Notes: a model not told the origin generated them from the sequence alone. Positions 9,954-24,900 are shown, counted from the first letter of the stretch. The stretch is DNA of 64,000 nucleotides from Paragorgia papillata (GCA_035771165.1 JAWNZC010000346.1:872501-936500); one strand, 5' to 3'. Made by a program: numbers and translations.

Positions 9954-12900
9954 TTAAAAATCGTCTTCAGTTTCGTCATTGATCAAGGCTTGGAGTATGT
10001 CGTTTGATGTTCGTCTGTCGTCGATAAACATCGGAGGTGCGTCGAAATCAGTGTAATTCGGGTCATCGAGTTCAGGCGTACTATCCAGTGACGAGAGCGT
10101 TCCTAAACCAGAATCGAATCGTCGGAAGTTTTCGAACTGAATAGACTTAGGTCTTGTGTCAATGGGGGTATCACCAATACCATTCCTCCGTTGGAACTCC
10201 AATTGGGGACTCCTCTTAACTGTCTCTAAAGGTTCATGGCTAGCGTCTGAAAAAGGTTTCGTTTGAGAAGGTTCACTCAACGGGTTAACTTTATCCTCGG
10301 GAACGTCTTCGGAAGCTACACTCTGGCACACAATTTGATTTTCATCCTTAACCTCGTTCTGTTTGCTATTTTCAGACACCATTTGTAAGTTATCGTCGGC
10401 AGTTGGCGAAAACAATTCAGTTTCATTCACATTTTGTGAGTCATCATTTGGCAAGTCAGCTTCACTCAAGTCTTGTATCTCTTTACAACTATCCACACTT
10501 TCATTCAAATTATCTTCAGGAACATCACTCACACTCAAATCCTGTTCAGGGTTTTCATTTCCAGTTTCACTCTCGCCATCGACGGCTTCATCCTCTCCTA
10601 ATAAGTCTTCGATATCTTCTTCATTCTCTGAACACTCTCCTCCATCAGCGTCTGATCCTAAGAGCGCTTCATCGCCGGCCGTATCACCAGTGTACTCCCC
10701 TCGATCATCACCATGTAAAAGATCTTGTTCATCGCCAGATTCGTCAACGTTGTCCTTTCCTTCTTCCTCCTCGTTCTCTTCATTCTCGTCAAGCTCTTCC
10801 ATAACTTCCTCGTCTTCATTGTATTCGATTTCTTCCATTCCTTCCTCTTCCTCAAGCTCCTCCTCTTTCTCCTCTTCTTCCTCTTCTTCCATTTCATCCA
10901 CTTCAGAGCCTTCGGCTACTTCACTATTTTGAGCTTCCGCCTCGAGTTCGTCGTCTTCCTCATCTACATCAATATCAGACTCATTTTCTTCCTCAGATGG
11001 CTGTTCAATTTCCTCCTCTTCTCCACTTTCTTCGTCTTCCACCTCTTCTTCTTCCACCTCTTCATCGTCTTCCTCCTGCTCTTCCTCCATTTTCTCAGCT
11101 TCATTCTCCACGTCGACGTCGTCATGTTCCCCTTCACCTTCAGAACACATTCCTTTACCTCCATCCAAACTTCCCTCATCTTCACTTTCATTATCCTCAT
11201 TCTTAACTTCCTCCACGTCATTCTCATATTCACTCCCAGACTCCCCATCCTTTCCTCCGCTATCCTCAGACTCTGACAATCCAGGTTCACTCTTGCTAGA
11301 TTCACCTGAATGTTCCTCGTTGTCCACAACAACCCCTTTGTCACCCTCATCAATTCCATCACCCAACTCGTTTTCAAAATCCAAGCTGCTAGCCGCTTCT
11401 GAATCATTCTTCTCCTCCTCCTCCGCTGTTGTCTTCTTTTTCTTTTCTTTGTGTTTCGTTTTCTTTTTGTGCTTGCGTTTTCTGTGCTTTTTCTTATGCT
11501 TGCGTTTCTTGTGTTTCGTATCCTTTGCAGGCTCTTCGTCTACCGAAGTCCTCTTTTTCTTTCGCTTCTTTGGACTCTTCTCAACATCCTCGTCAACATC
11601 CTCCTTGATTTCTTTTGGTCTTTTCCTCGACATCCGACGCTCTTCGCGGTTTTCACTACTCTCGATATCCTCACACACCGACTTTCGCTGTTTCTTCTTC
11701 TTTCCCTCACGCTTTTTCACTTTGGCCTCCTTAGAAACGTCCTCCTCAAGACTAGCTTGTTTATCCGTTCGACCTGACACCGAACCCTTCTTCTGTTTCT
11801 CCCCACTCTTTTTCCGCTCAATAACTTTATCACGCTTCTCGCTATGCAACGCATTAACTTCAAGCCTACTTTTCTTTTTTATTTGTTTTTCACTGTTGGA
11901 ATCACGGCGTACCGAAGACTTCTCTCTAACAGAAGTCTGCTTAATTTCCGAACTACCTTCACGACGCACAGTCTCACGCTTTGAACTCGTTCTCTTTTTG
12001 CCTCTTGGAATCGTGTCCTTGCTAACAACCAGTTCACTCTCTCTTGTATCTTTCTGTTTTCTTTTGCTATCCGCCGTAGCGGTTCTATCAGGAATAGCAT
12101 TACTACAACTAGCGGTCTCTTTTTTCTTCTTAATATTCTTTGTAGTCTTTTTAACCGCAGTAGCGACAGAACTATCCTTACTCGTCGACACTTTTTTCTT
12201 TTTCTCCTGGGTTTTTGTCGTTTTTCGTTCAACAGGGCTACCACCACGACTACTTGCTTTCATCTTCACGTCCGCTCTTGTTTTAACCACAGGACTACTG
12301 TCCCTGCTGTTTCTACTATCTTTTCTTATTACCTGTTTAGTTTTGCTTTGTCCAGTTGCCGTTTTGCCAACGAGCCTCTCGGAAGCCTTTGTAGATTGTT
12401 TTTTCGCAGTAGCAACTCTTCTATCACTATCTTTTTTACGCGACTCCTTTTTCATCGTCGAAGTCTTAGCATCTTTGCCCTTTTTCGACAATTCCTGAGA
12501 TTTCACATTATCGGAACTTGCTTCGAGTTTTTCCGGCGCATTACCAACAGCGTCTTTCGGGTCTATTTTGGATCTCTTTCTAACCAGATCTTTCCCAGGT
12601 TTCTTGCGTTTCTTGTCCTCCACCTCCGGTCGAACAGGTTTGGTACTTTTCTCCACGGAGGGTGTCGGTGAACGCGATCGGTCCCAGTTTACGGGGGTCC
12701 TAGACTTCGAACGGCTGTAAGAGCGCGAGGGCGATTTGGAACGAGACCACGAATGGGACCAAGAAGAGTTCGAAAGAGAGCTCGAGCCCGAGGGCGTCCA
12801 TGATCTGGAGCGGCTGCGTCTTCGTAAACGATCTCTTTGGACCGCTTGGTAGTTGGCCAGTTCAAACGCGAAGTCATCGTTGGGTGGAGTTCGTCGGGAG

Positions 12901-12996
12901 CTCGGAGATACTAGTCTCTCTCGCCGCCGACTGCGACTTCGATCTTTCTTCCTCTTTCTCTTCGTGTCGTCTTCGCCACGGCGCTTTTTTCTTCCC
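9954..12996 (-). CDS. RBBP6: RBBP6 exon 14: RS, basic and acidic tail
   Basis: One 3043-nt exon encodes about 1014 residues: an RS-rich start (RRRSRSRS blocks), a long lysine/arginine/serine region, lysine-histidine clusters of the HKKRKHKKKHRK type, then about 250 residues dominated by Glu and Asp with runs of E, and a Ser/Asp-rich end. It is almost certainly disordered and nuclear. Antisense ORFs of up to 401 codons here are shadows of the low-complexity codon pattern. Confidence 0.93.
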
Positions 12997-15900
12997 CTAA
13001 GCAAGAAAAGCACATATTGAGAGACAAAAAAACCCAATGCAAACCAGAGAGAGCTTCAAGGTTTAAAGTTTAGCAAAACAGTTCAATAAGCTTGAAACCG
13101 TCAATATAAGTAGACCTAAGTACGTCAGACTAGGGTTTGCTTAAATAATCTTAAGTACGGTTATGCAGGCTTAAGTAGGGTTAAGTCAGGTCAAGTAGGG
13201 TTAAGTAAGGTCAAGCAGGGTCAAGTAGGGCTAAGTAGGGTTAAGTAGAGTTAAGTAAGGTTACGTAGTATAGGTTAATTATAGAGTTCTACTATAAACC
13301 TTTGAACTAACCTTTCTGCGAGTTTCATCTTTGCCCGATAAAACTCCTCTTCGTTCATCATCAGGCCAAGATCAGGATCTAGGTCTGCAAATGGCAGAGC
13401 AGGTGGACCAGGTATCAACGCCGGGTGGGGTAAATGCCCGTATGCCGGTATGCCCAGGCTGGGTATAGTAGCGTGAACCATGGCGTGATGGTGGTGGGCC
13501 AGTGCGGAACTGGCTACCACGTAGGACGGATGGTGGATTGGTCCAAGAGAACCTAGACCATGAGCTGACATTCGTAATGGTTGTGCATAACTTTCTGATA
13601 CTTGCTGATCATTCGGAGGCGCTCTAATAATGATGATGATAAAATATCCCGATAACATGAACAAAAAGATAAATGGATCGGTGATTAAATAATCGATCAA
13701 TCAATCAACCAATCAATCAATAGATCAATCAATCAATAGATCAATAAATCAATCAATCAATCAATCAATAGATCAGTCAATCGATCAATCAATAGATTAA
13801 CAAATCAATCGCTCAATCAATCGATCAGCCAATCAATCAATAGATCAATCAATAGATCAATCAGTAGATCAGTCAATCAATCGATCGATCAATAGATCAA
13901 TCAATCAATCAATAGATCAGTCAATCAATCAATCAATCAATCAAATCGATCAGTCAATCAATCAACCAACCAACCAATAGATCGATCAATCAATCCATAG
14001 ATCAATCAACCAACCGATCAATCAAGTCTATAAATCAATCACTCGATCTATCTATCAATCAATCAATCAAATAAGATACAAAGAAACCACCGAGAAAACA
14101 TACCTTTGAAATCTAGCGTCTGAAACAGGATCATGAGGAGCGCCAGCTACACTATTCGGGTCTAAATAAAAATCGACAAGTACTCAGTATCACAATAATA
14201 TATTCGAGAACTTTCCCCACTTTTACCCTCAATAGACCTTATTCCAAAATGTCCGCCGAATTAAAATTCTTTTATATACATATACATTAGCCCTTATGAA
14301 CTCGTTTTCATGTGGGAAATTCAAAAATAATTTTTACTTTAAAACGAGGTCATAAGGGCTAATTTATATGTACATAAAAGAATTTTAATTCGGCAGCCAT
14401 TTCGGAATAAGGTCTAGATCTATAGTACTTTTGAAAAGGAGTATAAAGAAGGAAGACAGGAGAGAAGATACATGAAAGAAAAGAAGAGAAGGTGGAAGAA
14501 ATGAAAGAAAAGAAGAGAAGGTGGAAGAAAAGGAAGAAGAGAGAAGAGGAGGGAACGTGAGGTTAGGAGAAAGGGAGGTTTAGAAGAGGATAGAATTGGG
14601 AAAGAAGGGAAAAAAGAGCGAAAGAGAACAGGATGAAAGAAGAGAAGGGAGGAAAAGAAAGAAGAAGTAGAAATAAAGAGAATGAAAAGGAAAGAAATAA
14701 AGGCATCAAGAGAAGAGCGTAGGTCAGAAAATGAAGACGATAAACAAGGAAGACGTGGAGAAGAAATGAGGAAAAGAAAGACGATGGGAAAGAAAGAGAG
14801 AAGGACTACTAAAGTACCTTGAGCTTGAGAGCTATTGGGTGCAGACTGAGTTGAAGGTGTATGCGTTGGAGACGTGGTGACTTGACGTGCAATGCTTGGA
14901 TTGGATTCATCGGATTTTGCTTGCGATGGCTCCACCGATGTCGTCACAACTAGATGGTATTTGCAAGAAAACAAGAACATCCGTAAGCTGAAAATGAAAC
15001 TTTATTTATAGATGGTAAAATACACCTGGTTAGCAGAAGCTAATCTTACCCAGGTTAACGGATTACAGCTAAGACGACTGGAGAACTCGGAGAAAAACCC
15101 ACGAAGCACAGGAGAGATCAACTAAACTCTACGCACATGAGTCTCAAGCTCGAGAACGGGGTTATTCACAGACGGTCACCCATCTAAGTACTAACCCCGT
15201 CCAACCGGGCTTAACTTTGCACTGCAGTGGTGAGAGGCAGCGCGCTAACAGCACACGCCAACCGTGCTCCCTTCTGAGCCTTCCGTGCTTAAACTTCTGA
15301 AAATGCCGATTCGAAAGCTAAGGCAACTGACAAATCTGATTTACTAATACGCAAACAAGAGGACTGCATACGTCTGTCAGCGGGTTATTAGAGATGTTTA
15401 AAAACAAAACAAACCATCCCGCTAACCAGACTAGCTCATGAGATGCGTGGATGAATAAAATGCTTGATTGCACCCGTGCCGGAATTATGCAAAAATGTTC
15501 CCACAAAATAAGGATAATGATCGCAATCAAGCATTTGTCTTCATTCATTTCTTCTACACGGAGAATCTTGTGGTCAGATTTTCGTAAAATTATTATCCAA
15601 TTCTCACCCAAATTAAAGCAATACCTAATGGCTTGGATCTCGGTCTATGGTCAACCTTTCCACGAACTCTCGTGAAAACCTGTGCAGTACTTTGTAAAGG
15701 ATATCCTCGCAAAAGACAGACAAACAGACGGAGGTGGAAACATACCCTCCTGTTGGAGGTAATAATGATATTTGAAAGAATAACCCTACCTGGATCTGGT
15801 GATGCCACCTTTTCTGTAACCGCAACATGTGCAGTTGTAACGGCAGAAGTAGATACTGGAAGCGAGACAGGAACAGGCGTTGTTCTATCAAAGACATAAT

Positions 15901-18900
15901 GAATGACATTAAGAGTGAGTTGACACACCACAGATATGAGATATATATCGCGGGGCTCCAAGATGGCGGCTCAAGCGACAAATCCAAAATGGCGGCTCAA
16001 GCGGGCAAATCCAAGATGGCGACTGAAGCAGGCAAATCCAAGATGGCGGCTCAAGCGGGCAGATCCAAGATGGCGGCTCAAGCAGGCAAATCCAAAATGG
16101 CGGTTCAAGCAAGCAAATCCAACATGGTGGCTTAAGCGGGCAAATTCAAAACGGCGGCATAAACGCGTAAAATCCAAGGTGGCGAATAAAGAGACCAAAT
16201 TGGTGAAAGCCAAGCGTTTAGATAAGATTTTTTACAGTCATGATTGAAAATTACAACCATTCACCAGAGATAAAGAACGGAGGTAGGGCAGATTATTTTG
16301 TATATTAAAAAATCGAGCTATGAGCTTCAAAACCGTGCTGATTATCAGTCCTACCTTTCTTGTCTGGCTGTGCCGTCTTCATCACGGAGTGCACTGGGTG
16401 AAGACGTGGCTGAGAAAGAACCTTCTTGGTTAGATGAACGAAATTTGATGATAGCCTGGAAACAATACAGAAATAGCATACCAGAGTCTTACATATCAAA
16501 CAAACTGAAATATCTCAAAAAACGAAGCAAAACGAAGCAAAACAAAGGATTTCGAGGTGACCATGTAATTATTTGACGAAATGCATTCATGTATCCCAAC
16601 TTGGAATCAAAGTAGAACGAATTTTACATACCTGACGGAGAAGTTTATTGATAATAATTGAGTCTGGAGAGACATTATCCTTTCCACATGAAGGACAAAC
16701 ATGTTCTTTCTCCAACAAGTACGAAACAATACCTGAAAAAACACCAATTTATTTATTTATATAAAATAATTTTATAAAACTTAAAAAAAAACTTATTTTT
16801 GGCACTAGCGACTCTCAATATCTGAAGAACAAAGTGATTTAAAGTACTGTCAGAGTTTATAGATTATGACTTTCCCAGTATAATAAATATGTGGGCGCTA
16901 CAGACGTTTGGTAGACGTTCGTCAAGCTCAATTACTAGGGACCTTAAAGTGCCTCTATGGCCTGTGGGATCTTTACATATTTAAATAACTTAGGTTAAAA
17001 GAAAATGTTTCCCGAAATTTTTTCTCAAAAATATGAAATGCTCGCCCATTAACAGTGCTCCGAAGTTGGCCAAATCAGCCCAAATCGCGCCATTTTGAAA
17101 GTTAGACCGTTTTCTTGGGCCTGGGCTCTAATTGATAGATTTACGTCACATTTGCGTCACAGTCGGAACACCAACATTTCTTCCACCGAGTCTGAGTCAG
17201 ACGAACCATCTTGGAACATATTGATGAATATATTTAAAGTTTTCATTGCTTAAATAAAGGTTTAAGAGACGCAATACCAAAAACACACTAAATAGTCAGA
17301 AGTTCGGTTCCGACCGTGACGTCACAGAGTAAACTCGCACCATGTCCCTAATGCACGGTCACAGTTATGGAGGTACCAACTTTGAAGCGCTGTTAATGGG
17401 CGGGGATTTAATATTTTTGAGAAAAAATTTCGGGAAACATTTTCTTTTAACCTAAGTTATTTAAATATGTAAAGACCCCACAGGCCATAGAGGCACTTTA
17501 AGCATATTAGGCGTTTTTGAGACACGGACGGTGACCGGAAGAACAGGAATACAATACAGAACTGCGTATTCTTTGAAAATACTTTTTTACCCAAAACAAA
17601 GGCTATGAATAATCACATATCTAAAGTTCTAAACTGTTAGCTCATAAGCTTGAATTTCATCTTTATATAAACCTTTATTTTATATTGTAATTTATAAAAT
17701 AGGTTGCGTCTTACGCACGCTGTGATTGGTCAATTACCGTGTTTATATCAGGCTATGTAAACACGGTTGTGATGTCACGGCACATTGTTTAGCCTTATTT
17801 CATAAAAGAAATAGAAAATGGATGCCCTGTGTTTATATAACCTGATGCAAACACTCGAGTGAGTTGGGAGAATTCGAAAGTACTTATGTAAACCCTCGCC
17901 TACGGCTCGGGTTCACATAAACTTTCGAATTCTCCCAACTCACTCTCGTGTTTGCATCAGGCTATATAAATACGGGCGGCCATTTTCTATTTCTTAAGTA
18001 ATGAAATTATCCCTCTTAAAATACAAGCTTTCTACTTTAAAAGCATGTCTATGGATCGTTTTCACTCACGTGATCTGTGGCCCCATTGGGGTGGTGAAAC
18101 AATACGAAATTTTTTAATAAGAATAATAGAGCTAAATTCCCATAGGATAAAGATGGTACACCAATATGGCCGCCATTTCATTGTTTCGGTACACCAATAT
18201 GGCCGCCGTGACGTCAGATGAAAACGATCTATTGTAGTAAAACAACGATGACAGGCGTCAACGTTCTAGAAGTTCCCGTCGTCTCAAGAACGTGAAAACG
18301 CTCTCAATGACGTCTTATGTAGAACGACGACGGCGTTCACTTTGCTCTTGGGATTTTAAATTGCTCATTATCATTGTTTTGAATGAAAAATGCTATTGAA
18401 TTCAATCACCGTCCGTGGCTCTGAAACGCCTGTATGCTTAAGCTCTCTATACTGAGCCCCAGAGCCGGCGGTTAGATGCTCTAACCATTGAGCCACTGAA
18501 GCTCATGTGGAAAGCTAAAGTTGCAAATTCAGTCATATATGTGTTCCTAAGTGGTAGCATAGTCAATCGAGATATGGTCTGGAAACTCAGCTAAAGTCTT
18601 TGGTCTATCTTTTTGTTCGCCTTTATGCATTTTTGTGCACGGTCACTGAACACATTGTATTTTTGTATAATGAACGAATTGTCCAATAGCAACGTTTCAG
18701 TTCAATCACTCAACCGTGCTATTTAAATATTAATAAACCTAAAACAAAGGATGTGCACGGTGTAAGGGTACGGTTCAACATAAAATCACAGCTCATTATA
18801 GGCGCTTTGAAGTTTGCCAAGTTTCCAGACCATATCTCGATTGACTATGGTGGTAGCGTTTGCATATGTGAGATAGTTAAAGTGATATGATAAGTTATAC

Positions 18901-21900
18901 GTATATATGTAGTGCATGTGGTACGTTTTGCGAGCTTGGTGTAATGTAACAGACGTTTGGTTCGTCAAGTTCGCTATCGTATACCACATGTAAAAAAAGC
19001 TCGCAAACGTACCATACACTACATGTATACGTACAACTTGTCACATTGCTGACTTACATTGATCACAAAAGCTTTCGCCACAGCATGGAACCACAACAGC
19101 GTTAGTCATCACTTTCTTGCATATCGGACATAAGTACTCCTTCGGAATCGCTCTTTCCACCTCCATTCCCCCGCCGGACACATCTTTCGATCGTTTCTTA
19201 GTAGCGGCTTGTTCGTAGGCATGGCTAGTGGGAAAATAAAAGTCCAAACTATGTTCACCAAAAAATTTAAATCAACGTTCGTGGCTATATTCATTTTTAA
19301 AAAAAATCTAACAACGCTCGGTTGAGACAAAAAATCAGCGGGCCAGCCCGGATCATATGAACACCCCAATCTCGTTCCCACAGCCCACGTTCCCCACCCG
19401 GTAAACGAGAGACTCTGGGATAATCCAGACTAGTTCCTAGTCCTCTTTTCTCTCGAACGTATTTTGGTGACGTCACAGAATAGGCATCGAGCGAGAGGAC
19501 TAGCGGAAAATGTTCATCTTTATCTATCATCACATGAATCCTGCTGGAGCTCGGATTCTTTAATCTTTATGAACGAGGGCACTTAAACAAACTTCTTCTT
19601 GAGAGCAGACAGCAAATGAGTAGGTTTCTTTGTTTTACATTACGTTAAAAGGTTGTTACATACGAGGCTTTATAAAGTAGTGTTCGGCGTGGGAAGTGAT
19701 TGTGTTGAAACACATTTATACAAATCGAAATATGCTATTTTAACGTTTCGGCAGTAGACCAACCTTGCTATATGATGTTATAAAGAATTGTGTAGACCGA
19801 CGTGAGTGTTATCTGCCTTGGTTTTCCGCCACACGGCCGTTGGGTGCCTGTATAAGTTGGGGCCAGATTTGGGGCCAAGCAAAACATTTTATTCCAGGCC
19901 TCTCACAATTCGGTCTGCCGCTCGACGTTAAAAAGAGAGGCCTGGGAACCAGGCTGGGGATATCCGTTTCACATCGATATTTCATTGGCTGATGAACATG
20001 ATTACTCTTCTTCAGGATAACAAGAATCCTGTGATGGCGTGAACGGATTATACCAGAGCCTCTCGTTTCCCGCCCGCTGGGTAAGGGGAACGTGGGCTCT
20101 GGGAACGAGATTGATGAACACCCCCCCTAATTATCTCAACTTACTGGTCAACAATAGGAACAGCGTACTGTCCGGTTTCTGCAATTAGTAAAGCTCCTTT
20201 TTGGGTGGGTTTATCAGCCAGACGGAGAAAACTCTTAGGAATTCCAGTGGTACGACGTACTTTCATATCGTAATTCGGATCCTGCAAATATAAAAAACAC
20301 ACAATAGACCTTAGTATACATAATGATGAGACCTCGTCAACACGATTCCGGATTTTTTTGAAAACGCCACTTTTTTTACGGATTGGTCTTCCGTCAACGA
20401 TGAAACGGTTATCAAAAATGTAACTTTTTGAAGACATTAAAAGGAGAAAAAATGTTGCGTTTTTAAACGGAAATGGATACGCGCGGACAAGGTCTAAGGG
20501 GCTGTTTATATGAGAGGCGAGTCAGCCTGGTAAGCGGGATAGCTCGGTAAGCGAGATCTCACTGTGTAGTTATTTTCCTGTTAAAAATTCCTCTGCGTTT
20601 ATATGGCCAAGCGGGCCAGCCCGGTTAGCGAGATCTCACTTGAAAGAGGCGAGATCTCGGTAAGCGGGATGAAAATTTTTCCATGTAAACAATCGCTAAC
20701 CGGGCTGGCCCGCTTACCGGGATGATTTTCAAAGGGATGCCGACGCCATCTATTGTTTTGATTAAAATCATCCCGGTAGGCGGGATGAAATTCGTTCATA
20801 TAAACGCGAGCCAGAAATTATCTCGCTTACCGGGCTGGCTCGCCTCATATAAACAGCCCCTAAGCCTCTTTTCCAATCACCGCTGAAACAGGCTCCCAAG
20901 CAAGCTGCGTTCGTTCGTTCTCGTTCTCGTTCGTTCGTTCGTAATCAGTAGCCACGGCACAATCCTTTAAGACTGGCTCTGGTTTCGTTTATAGATCATA
21001 ACGAACAGTTTACATTTCAGTACGAAACTTGGATAAATTTCAATGGCTGTATAATAAAATGTAAATAGAATAGATCTATCTATTGATCGACCGTAGTCGG
21101 AGGAGCCAGAAGGTTCCTCTTTCAGCCAGAAGGCTCCTCTTTCAGCCAGAAGGCTCCTCTTTCAGCCAGAAGGCTCCTCTTTCAGCCAGAAGGTTCCTCT
21201 TTCAGCCAGAAGGCTCCTCTTTCAGCCAGAAGGTTCCTCTTTCAGCCAGAAGGTTCCTCTTTCAGCCAGAAGGCTCCTCTTTCAGCCAGAAGGCTCCTCT
21301 TTCAGCCAGAAGGCTCCTCTTTTAGCCAGGAGGCTCCTCTTTCAGCCAGAAGGCTCCTCTTTCACCAGAAGGTTCCTCTTTCAGCCAGAAGGCTCCTCTT
21401 TCAGCCAGAAGGCTCCTCTTTTAGCCAGAAGGCTCCTCTTTTAGCCAGAAGGCTCCTCTTTTAGCCAGAAGGCTCCTCTTTCAGCCAGAAGGCTCCTCTT
21501 TTAGCCAGAAGGCTCCTCTTTCAGCCAGAAGGCTCCTCTTTTAGCCAGGAGGCTCCTCTTTCAGCCAGAAGGCTCCTCTTTTAGCCAGAAGGCTCCTCTT
21601 TCAGCCAGAAGGCTCCTCTTTCAGCCAGAAGGTTCCTCTTTCAGCCAGAAGGCTCCTCTTTTAGCCAGAAGGCTCCTCTTTCATTGGCTACTACCCTAAG
21701 GCAAGGGTGGGCGCCACTCCTATCCCAGATGGTGTTGATTTTGCGGAGGGAGGAAAACTGGAGAACCCGGTGAAAAACCATTGGAGCACAGGAGAGACCA
21801 ACCGAACTCTACTCACATGGTCCAAGCTCGACAACGGGGTTATTCCCAGACGATCACCAATCCAAGTACTAACCCGTCTAACCGGACTTAACTACAACCT

Positions 21901-24900
21901 CGCACCCAGGGTCTTATACTTAACTATTGGTGAGAGGCAGGGCCCTTTAAAAATAGAATATTATCAATTTAAAAATAGAATAGATCTACCGTTAAATGTT
22001 CACTTACCCCGTTTGTCGGACAACTCTGTATCCAGTGTCCAGGTTTTCGACATCTGAAACACAAGTAATGAGCGGGCGGTGGGACGCGAGGTGCGACATT
22101 GGAATACCGACCTTTAGCTCTCGCGTACCTGCCAAGAACATCAAAGATTTTATTACTCCTTGTGTATAACACACACTGTACTATATTAGTGAAATAAAAG
22201 TAGCGTGCTGCGTAGGCAGTGTAGAAACAACAATCGAAATATAGTAAGGTTAGATATACTGCCGAAACAGAGAACGTAGGATTCTAACGTTTCGAGCGAA
22301 GGCCCTTCGTCAGAGAGAAAGGGCCTTCGCTCGAAACGTTACACTCCTACGTTCTCTGTTTCGGCAGTATATCTAACTTGTATTATATTAACCCATTCTT
22401 GTCTGAGCTGGCCAAAAATACCTCCGTTTTTGTTTTACTGTCCGACACCAGACAATTTTACTGGTCAGAGAGAGAGAACTTTCAGATATCCTGGGCGACA
22501 GGGCCGGAGCTATTGGGGGTTGGGGGGTGGGTGTTTGGGTGTGTTAGACAAGAGATTTTAGTCGGCAGTCGGCACACGCCAGCGGTCAGTCTCGGCGAAT
22601 ACTATTACTGACGATTATGAGGCAGTTGGCAAAATTAAGCGTACCACCCCCCCTGCAGAATTTTCTGAGGACGGCCTTGCTGGGCGGCAATGGGTTAAAT
22701 ACTCAGTACGAGCCTCAAATAATTATTGGATAAGGTTTGTGTTTTAAAACGTACAGGGCAGGATCCCAGTCTTCACCAGCTTGGTTCATCATGGCTGCAA
22801 TCTTGTCGTCTTCCGAAGCATTTGCCGTGGCCAGATCAGCAACCTTGGAAAAAAATAGAAGTTCTATCAGATAACTATAGAAAATATCTCAGTAGAAAGA
22901 ACTGGAAAACTGGCAAGAAGAAGAAAAGGAAGAAAAAGAAAGAAAGGAATATGTAAATAAGGAAAGAAGGAATGTAGATAAGGAAAGAAAGGCGGACGGT
23001 AGGAAGGGATGAAAGGAAAGAAGAAAGGAAGACAGGAAGGAAGGAGGAAAGGAGGGAGAGGAGAAAGAAACGAAAGAGAGAAGCGAAAGAGAGAAGCGAA
23101 AGAAAAGAAGGAAGGTTGGTGGGTAGAAAAGAAGAAAGGCAGGCAAGAAGGAGGGAGGGAGGGAAGGAAAGGGAGAGAAGGAGGAGGGAAGGAGTGAAAG
23201 AGAGGAGGAAAGGCAGGAATGAAGGGAGAACGCAAGGGAAGAGAAAACAAAAACAGGCAAGCAGAAAGAAAGAAAACCAGGCATGCAAAATAGGAAGGCA
23301 GCAAAGAAAGGAAAAAGAATGAAAGGAACTAACAAAAAACAAGAAATAAAACCGACACTTTAAGCTAATTGAGCTAAGCTGCCCAGAGCTTGTATTACCA
23401 AAACCGATGATCCAAAAAACACGTCATGATTTCCGCTCAAAACATTGACGAATCCGTCTGCATTCCTAAACCCTTTTGGTTGGAGAATTCAAAAGTAGCA
23501 AATGGACCATATTTCAGTGATCTCACGGTGTCAATTTAAAAGGCTAAGGAATGCGGACAGATCCGTTAATGTCTTGGCGGAAATCATGACATGTTTTTTT
23601 TTTGGGCCAGGTATATGAAGATTAATCTTAATTTTCTATTAATTATTAATCTTAATATTCTAGTGGAGAATATCAAACAGAAGCCTGACACTGTAACGCA
23701 CCTTGTTCAGCTTGCTCAAAGGAATGACTGGCACTTCGTTTTCAGCTTGGCCTTCACTCTTTGGAAGTGGATGGAAAGAAAAACAAAGTGACCGAACAAA
23801 AAAAGGAGAAAAGGAAAGCTACAGCGATTAGTAAAACTAAAGAAGAACACAAGACAACATCGTTTTAAAATACGTCGACTTCAAAGCCAGCGCGGAAAGA
23901 CTTGGTTAACAAAGCAAACGCCAGGTTATGCCGTCGACACCGTTTTTCAGATGAAATATATTACACAAAATGTTGACTTGGGTATATGCGGACTTCACTT
24001 TCATTTATTTAATCATAATATCGTCTCGATCGCCCCAATCGTCTGGATCGCATGAATCCATCCAATCAGATTAGGCGATTCGTGATATCTCTCGTTTGAT
24101 TGGAGAGATTTGGGCAATCGGGGACGATGGAAACGATCCAGGCTTATGGAACCAAGGCTTAACCCTTTCAACCCTAGCGGCCTCCCAATGACGAATAAAA
24201 TCGTCTGGCGTTAGCCAAAGTAAAATACTAAAAGGAATTCAGGGTTGAGAGGGTTAAGTATTACGATTATTTAATCTATTACAAGTATCTAATCACTGCA
24301 GCAAACGCTGATGGGGTCGCGAGATCTAAAGGCCTGGCCAAACGCTTTCAACATTTCATGCAACATCGTTCAAAACTGTTGAACGCATGTTGAACGAAAA
24401 TTTGAACATGTTCAAATTTCGTTCAACATCATTCAACAACGTTCAACATCATTCAACAGGGTGGCAAAACGCTTTCAACATGTTGAATCACGGTTGAATT
24501 CAACAATGTTGAACGAAATGTTGAAAGCGTTTGGCCAGGCCTTAAGTACTGATATACGGAAGGGGGGAAACTGGAACAACCCAGTGCGAAACTCTCGAAG
24601 CACAGGAGAGATAACCAACAACTCTACTCATATGAAGCCAAGGTGGTCACCCATCCGAGTACTAACCCCATCTGACAGGGCTAAACGTCAGTAGTGAAAG
24701 GCAGCGCGCTAACAGCTGTGCCACCCGTGCCTCCTCCCAAACGAGTATTGAACTGGGTCATACCTCGTGACAATCCTATTACTGTCATTGAGTCGCACCC
24801 AGTGAACTCCGTCTCTCCTCCGCAGAGGTTTTTTCGGAGATCGGCTATGTCGGGGATCGTCGGAGATGCGTCGAAATTTCGCCCGCACTACTTATATCCA

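Noticed and set aside
10363..12498. Plus-strand ORFs of up to 401 aa opposite RBBP6 exon 14
   Set aside because: Antisense shadows of Glu/Lys/Ser-rich codons; they lack homology and promoter signals.
15827..16247. Overlapping ORFs with GKSKMAAQA-type peptide repeats
   Set aside because: They come from the 27-bp minisatellite; one frame overlaps RBBP6 exon 10 antisense and none has splice support.
21103..21686. CRISPR-like array of 20-bp units
   Set aside because: Units are head-to-tail with no unique spacers and the genome is animal; it is a minisatellite.
22750..22755. Alternative RBBP6 exon 4 donor at GTTTTA (22750)
   Set aside because: It would put exon 5 out of frame with an immediate stop; GTACGT at 22754 restores the conserved reading.
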